Below are positions 62,675 through 64,000 of a stretch of DNA of 64,000 bases, piece by piece. The notes under the pieces are model-generated. The model did not search any database. It was not told the DNA's origin and saw only the letters and a program-made list of their open reading frames with translations. A program made the position numbers and the translations under genes. Numbering within the stretch: position 1 is the stretch's first letter; every line of letters begins with the position of its first letter. Origin of the DNA: Tricholoma matsutake (Eukaryota > Basidiomycota > Agaricomycetes > Agaricales > Tricholomataceae); NCBI GenBank assembly GCA_026075535.2, contig AP026550.1, positions 4,774,001-4,838,000 on the forward strand, given 5' to 3'.

Positions 62675-64000
62675 CACGCTCCTTGACTTGTTACAACCAC
62701 CATAAATAGTGGTAAACACCTCTGCTCAATGTTGCACGCGACATCGACACTTCAATTTTTGTCCGATTTTCGATCGGACTTCGCCATCACGAACGCTCTC
62801 GGCGTCTCCAGGCCTGCCCTGATTTGCTAAGAGATCTGTCCATCCGATCTCCGGGGATGTCTCGGTCATTGTTTCCAACAGTGACTGCTATCTGTCTCGT
62901 TCCCCTTGGCTTCGAGGATCCTGGCTAGGTGAGTGATGTCTATGAAAGAGTAGTCTAGGTCCCTATGGGGGCTTAGAGTGGGTGTGGGATGCCTGCTTCA
63001 ATGCTCGCCCAAGTCGATGCACTCGCTTAGTTGGGGGAGGTCTGGCTCAGGGGGAGGGACATTGTTACTGGACTGCTGGTCGTCTCTGGGGCTTCCCACC
63101 TCCATGCTATGTGAGTCACTACTACTAGGGACAAGCTACACTGACTACCTGTTGGAATACACCGTCGCTAAAAGGGGCCGGGTGACGGTGCCCCCTGATA
63201 GCTAGGTCGATGCTCTGGTGGCCGCATTTCACCACCAACTCCTCACCTCCGGTGCTCACTCCTCTGGGGTGTTATGACCCGGGTTCAATCTTCTCCCACC
63301 AGGCAACAGGATGCGCGGCCTGTTCGCCCCCTTGGAGCATTTGGAGGCTGTATCGGGTGGACCTGGAACTGAGATAAGGGGCCATCTGTTATCGACCTTA
63401 CGCTACGTACTTTGACTGTTATCGTCATTTACCTGTGCTAACTCACTCTCAATGCCCAAACGGCTGAACAGAGACCAAACCACACGCTGGGGCCTTCACG
63501 ACCCCACCTTGATTATGGGTGACATCGTTGGTGATGATGCCCAAGACTACGACACCCAGTTCTCACAGAATGAACTGGAGGTAGCAGCTGCCCTAGGCAG
63601 TTTGAGATCTGTGGGCCGGGGAGGACGTCCCCGACCCTGACGACTACGTGGGCTCTCCTGCTAGGCAGGAGGCTCTCGCTTACACTGCACGCTGCGTATT
63701 TCGATCATTTGCATCATATACCAGTACTAACTTGCTCCTGATGCCCAAGCGGACAACCAGAGACGATCGTTCCAACGATCCTACGCCTCCGGCAGCTGTT
63801 CCAGCTTCCTGGGTGGCGATGCCAACAGCTCTAGCAGAGCTCCAATCTGGGGAACCCTCGTTCCCAGTACAGTGCCGTCATCATCACAGATGGCCATGCT
63901 GCTACTTGTGTGGGGCATCCTGCTCCACACCCATCACCGCCAGTCCGCTGGCTGCTGTCGGGTTGGTGACAAATGTCGCTACCCTTTACGTTCTCCCCGC
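62675..64000 (+). mobile_element. B-family copy B17, 5' part, runs off the window
   Basis: Head GCTCCTTGACTTG at 62678. Leader to 63451 with hairpins 1-4 (hairpin 3 GTCCGAT/ATCGGAC, hairpin 4 ACCGTCG/TGACGGT). The 3' end is beyond 64000. Confidence 0.88.
63452..64000 (+). pseudogene. B-family protein, frameshifted, with a second truncated start (B17)
   Basis: MPKRLNRDQTTRWG at 63452, frameshifted near 63592 by a lost base. At about 63678 it is joined to a repeat of the leader end (CACGCTGCGTATTTCGATC) and a second start at 63740, MPKRTTRDDRSNDPTPPA, fused directly to the C-terminal region (QSGEPSFPVQCR). The frame from 63740 is open to the window end. The same fusion is in B1 at 13120. Confidence 0.7.

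Noticed and set aside
1..64000. Bacterial features, CRISPR arrays, rRNA genes
   Set aside because: No regular spaced repeats, operons or rRNA sequence seen. The repeats are all explained by retroposon copies.

Overview
This window is a eukaryotic, almost certainly fungal, repeat block with no undisturbed host gene. Nearly every base belongs to transposable elements nested inside one another. Two retroposon families dominate. L is a Tad1/I-type LINE: a gag-like ORF1 with zinc knuckles, then ORF2 with AP endonuclease, reverse transcriptase, RNase H and a C-terminal Cys/His cluster, full length about 6.45 kb. B is a 2.2 kb polyadenylated retroposon with one ORF of 269-276 codons for a protein I do not recognise and no polymerase of its own. 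The LINE type, A-tailed insertions with 12-16 bp target duplications and a gene-like ORF resembling proteins I remember from Boletales point to an agaricomycete, perhaps an ectomycorrhizal bolete relative. That placement is inference.

Layout, with my own copy names. 1-78 and 13887-14218 are a Ty1/copia pol fragment (minus strand), the oldest layer. B1 (79-13886) split it. B1 was then split by a 2.0 kb terminal-inverted-repeat element (908-2920) and by an element with 140 bp LTR-like repeats (3267-12903) that carries a decayed gene. Inside that gene sit L1 (4198-9032, itself holding B2) and B3 (10322-12549). From 14219 the next stack is L2 > B4 > L3 > B5, with B6 and B7 also inside B4. B8 and B9 (26273-28921) follow, then B10, which holds L4 (29215-37924, full length), which holds B11. 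After a head-to-head junction at about 39246 come B12, L5, B13 (holding B14), L6 (45025-51456, full length), B15, L7, L8 (holding L9 and B16) and B17, which runs off the right end.

How the parts relate. B and L share about 17 nt at the 5' end and about 45 nt at the 3' end, both make A-tailed insertions, and both leave target duplications of the same size. The simplest reading is that the L ORF2 enzyme copies B in trans, as LINEs copy SINEs. Unlike an ordinary SINE, B keeps an intact ORF in five copies (10961-11770, 18141-18971, 34590-35408, 38281-39090, 43060-43878). B also has a leader with hairpins whose stems show compensatory substitutions. This B/L pair is the best candidate here for an undescribed system. 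Many copies carry CGA-to-TGA nonsense changes, consistent with CpG methylation and deamination.
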